Shown: positions 6,279 through 7,891 of the stretch, piece by piece
Numbering within the stretch: the first letter of the stretch is position 1
Layout: each line of letters begins with the position of its first letter
NCBI GenBank assembly: GCA_023145125.1
Contig: JAGLEK010000548.1
Coordinates: 1-7,891, forward strand
Length of the DNA stretch: 7,891 nucleotides
Direction of reading: 5' to 3'
From: Bacteroidales bacterium
GTDB taxonomy: Bacteria > Bacteroidota > Bacteroidia > Bacteroidales > B18-G4
Program-made: the position numbers and the translations under genes
Notes under the pieces: generated by a model
What the model was told of the DNA's origin: nothing
Databases searched by the model: none
The model's input: only the letters and a program-made list of their open reading frames with translations

Positions 6279-6418
6279 TTAGTTTTAACATCGCGCGCTT
6301 ATGTCTATGCATTAAAGTTCTCCACCTATGTAAAAGAACAATATTACATTACACCCCGTAGACAAAAGTTTTACGAAAAGGGTTGCATGAGCATGGTATT
6401 CAGGCCTGTTGACAGCGC

Positions 6419-7891
6419 TTATTGTGCTTTATTCCGTGGCGTCGACATTTTGATTTTAACAAGGTAAAGCACATAGTACATGGATGGTACGATAACAAGC
6501 GTGAGGAAGGTGGCAAATGACAATCCAAAAATGATCGTCCAGGATAATGGTCCCCAGAAAGCAACATTGTCGCCACCAAAGTAGATATTTGCATCCAGCG
6601 TCGATAAAAATGAAGCAAAATCAATATTGAGCCCAATGGCCAGGGGCAATAAGCCAAGGATGGTGGTAATGGCCGTCAGCAATACCGGGCGCAACCTTGT
6701 TTTACCTGCCTGTTTTATACATTGAACCGAATCCGGGATACTTAACGCGGCATCGGCAGCTATTCCAAGTTCTTTACGCCTGCGATGCTTAAGCAAGTCG
6801 ATATAATCGATAAGCACAATTGCATTGTTCACCACCACACCTGCCAGGGAAACGATCCCGATGCCTGTCATGATCACCACGAAATCCATCCCGCTGATCA
6901 TCAATCCCAGCAAAACGCCGATGGTACTGAAGATCACACTGAATATGATGATTACAGGCTTCACAATGGAGTTAAATTGTGATACCAGTATGATGGTGAT
7001 CAGGGCAATAGCAATAAACAAAGCATTTACGAGAAAAGCCATGGATTCTTCCTGCTCTTCCTGTTCACCGGTAAACTTATAATTATAGCCGGGAGGCATA
7101 TCGAAGTATACCATCTGGGCCTTGAGTTGCTCATTGATCTTGGTGGCATTATAACCTTCTACCACATTGGAATAGATGGTCACCGCCCTTTCCATATCCT
7201 TTCTTTTTACCGATCCGTATGTGGTGGTATAGCTGATATCAGCAACGGCAGATATAGGTACCTGCGTTATTTTTCCCGATGAAGGGCTCCTGAAGGTGAT
7301 CATCTGGTTCAGCAGAGCAGGAAGGTTATAGCGGTATTCCTCTTTCAGCCTTAACTGTATAGGATATTCCTCTTCACCGACTTTAAACCCGGAAACTTCT
7401 TTTCCGAATAGGGCTGTACGTATGGTGCTCGCTATCTGTGCTGTTGAAAGCCCGAAACGCCTGGCCTTATCGCGGTCGATATTGATAATTATCTCCGGCT
7501 TACCCAGGTCAAGGTCTATCTTCAGCCCCTCGATACCTTCAATATTGGCGGTATTCAGGTATGTCTGAATGGTATCAGCGAGGTAAATCAACTGATTGAA
7601 ATCCCTCCCCGTTATTTCAAGGTTGATAGGTTTTCCTGCCGGCGGGCCTTCATTTTGCTTTTCAATGGTCATTTCAACGCCCGGGTACCTGCCCAGAAGG
7701 CTCTTACTCAGGTGAACAAGTATATCGCCTGTGTTTACACCCCCTCTTTCCTCAAAATCAATAAATGAAATGGTGATCAGTCCCCTGAACATTTTTTCTG
7801 ACATGTCGCTGATATCGTCCTCCAGCCTGGCACCGGCGCCCACGGTTGTGAGAACGGATTTTACGACTTCCCGGTCCGGCTCCAGGATGGC
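6419..7891 (-). CDS. RND-family efflux transporter permease, C-terminal half (partial)
   Basis: An open frame of 490 codons enters from the window edge and ends at TAA (6419-6421). Full-length RND permeases are usually about 1,000-1,100 residues, so roughly the second half is present. Visible residues up to about 280 are the second large periplasmic loop: porter subdomains with PPAGKPINLEITGRD and IDRDKARRFGLS, then the docking region with EEYPIQLRL and VPISAVADI. Five membrane helices follow, at about 284-306, 309-332, 336-363, 400-421 and 446-478, matching TM8-TM12. GIVSLAGVVVNNAIVLIDY and TRLRPVLLTAITTILGLLPLAIG are hallmark segments of proton-driven efflux pumps of the AcrB-like (HAE) type. 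It would work in the inner membrane with a periplasmic adaptor and a TolC-like channel, whose genes are not in view. Substrate cannot be told. There is no sign that it belongs to the sigma operon downstream. Confidence 0.95.
   Translation of the reverse strand, partial: AILEPDREVVKSVLTTVGAGARLEDDISDMSEKMFRGLITISFIDFEERGGVNTGDILVHLSKSLLGRYPGVEMTIEKQNEGPPAGKPINLEITGRDFNQLIYLADTIQTYLNTANIEGIEGLKIDLDLGKPEIIINIDRDKARRFGLSTAQIASTIRTALFGKEVSGFKVGEEEYPIQLRLKEEYRYNLPALLNQMITFRSPSSGKITQVPISAVADISYTTTYGSVKRKDMERAVTIYSNVVEGYNATKINEQLKAQMVYFDMPPGYNYKFTGEQEEQEESMAFLVNALFIAIALITIILVSQFNSIVKPVIIIFSVIFSTIGVLLGLMISGMDFVVIMTGIGIVSLAGVVVNNAIVLIDYIDLLKHRRRKELGIAADAALSIPDSVQCIKQAGKTRLRPVLLTAITTILGLLPLAIGLNIDFASFLSTLDANIYFGGDNVAFWGPLSWTIIFGLSFATFLTLVIVPSMYYVLYLVKIKMSTPRNKAQ

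Larger units (their letters stand above)
6134..6418. other. Intergenic region carrying the expected promoter of cassette A
   Basis: These 285 AT-rich bases lie between the RND permease stop and the sigma start and hold no credible gene. No clear hairpin terminator for the RND gene could be found. The region includes a 22-bp imperfect palindrome (6191-6212), an adjoining tandem hexamer CCCTGA x2 (6184-6195) and a 14-bp palindrome (6265-6278). On the minus strand TTTG (6230-6227) and TATATGTG (6203-6196) weakly resemble the Bacteroidota -33/-7 elements, but the 23-nt spacing is longer than usual and the -7 match is imperfect. The promoter call is therefore tentative. Confidence 0.5.

Noticed and set aside
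6261..6290. Rho-independent terminator for the RND gene at the AAAAACCGGTTTTT dyad
   Set aside because: The dyad has no room for a loop apart from its GC core, leaving an A-T-only stem. It is also about 140 nt past the stop, so it is not a convincing terminator.
6419..7891. RND pump as part of the sigma cassette
   Set aside because: A 285-nt gap with probable regulatory sequence separates it from the sigma gene. The second cassette has no such neighbour, so co-function is unsupported.

Overview
All genes lie on the minus strand, so transcription runs from high to low coordinates. The window most likely comes from a member of the Bacteroidota. The evidence is a type IX secretion (T9SS) C-terminal sorting domain, PKD-domain surface proteins, ECF sigma factors paired with 'outer membrane beta-barrel' partners, moderate-to-low GC, and almost no Shine-Dalgarno sequences. 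There are no rRNA or tRNA genes, CRISPR arrays or mobile elements.

Layout in transcription order. (1) 7891-6419: the C-terminal half of an RND-family efflux permease, running in from outside the window. (2) 6418-6134: an AT-rich intergenic region with two palindromes; it should hold the promoter of the next operon. (3) 6133-2666, cassette A: ECF sigma factor, then a membrane-anchored protein with a C-terminal outer-membrane barrel (putative anti-sigma factor), then a secreted PKD/T9SS protein. The genes overlap by 8 nt and 1 nt. (4) 2647-2612: a strong perfect-stem terminator. (5) 2611-2508: a short promoter region with a 14-bp palindrome. (6) 2507-1, cassette B: the same three-gene order again, with a 4-nt overlap and then a 15-nt gap. 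Its secreted PKD protein runs off the window edge.

The main interest is the two tandem cassettes. Each middle protein has a short cytoplasmic N-terminus with a DKLF...PPA..W signature, one inner-membrane helix, a periplasmic linker of about 140 residues, and a beta-barrel of about 225 residues ending in Phe. One polypeptide therefore appears to be anchored in both membranes. This matches the dual-membrane-spanning anti-sigma factors (Dma, with sigma partners Das) that I recall being described in Bacteroides thetaiotaomicron, where they affect outer-membrane vesiculation. Inferred working model: a surface or outer-membrane event is felt by the barrel and passed through the linker to release the sigma factor. 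The third gene encodes a surface-exposed PKD protein that could be the ligand binder, the output, or a partner of the barrel. The link between the third gene and signalling is inference only.
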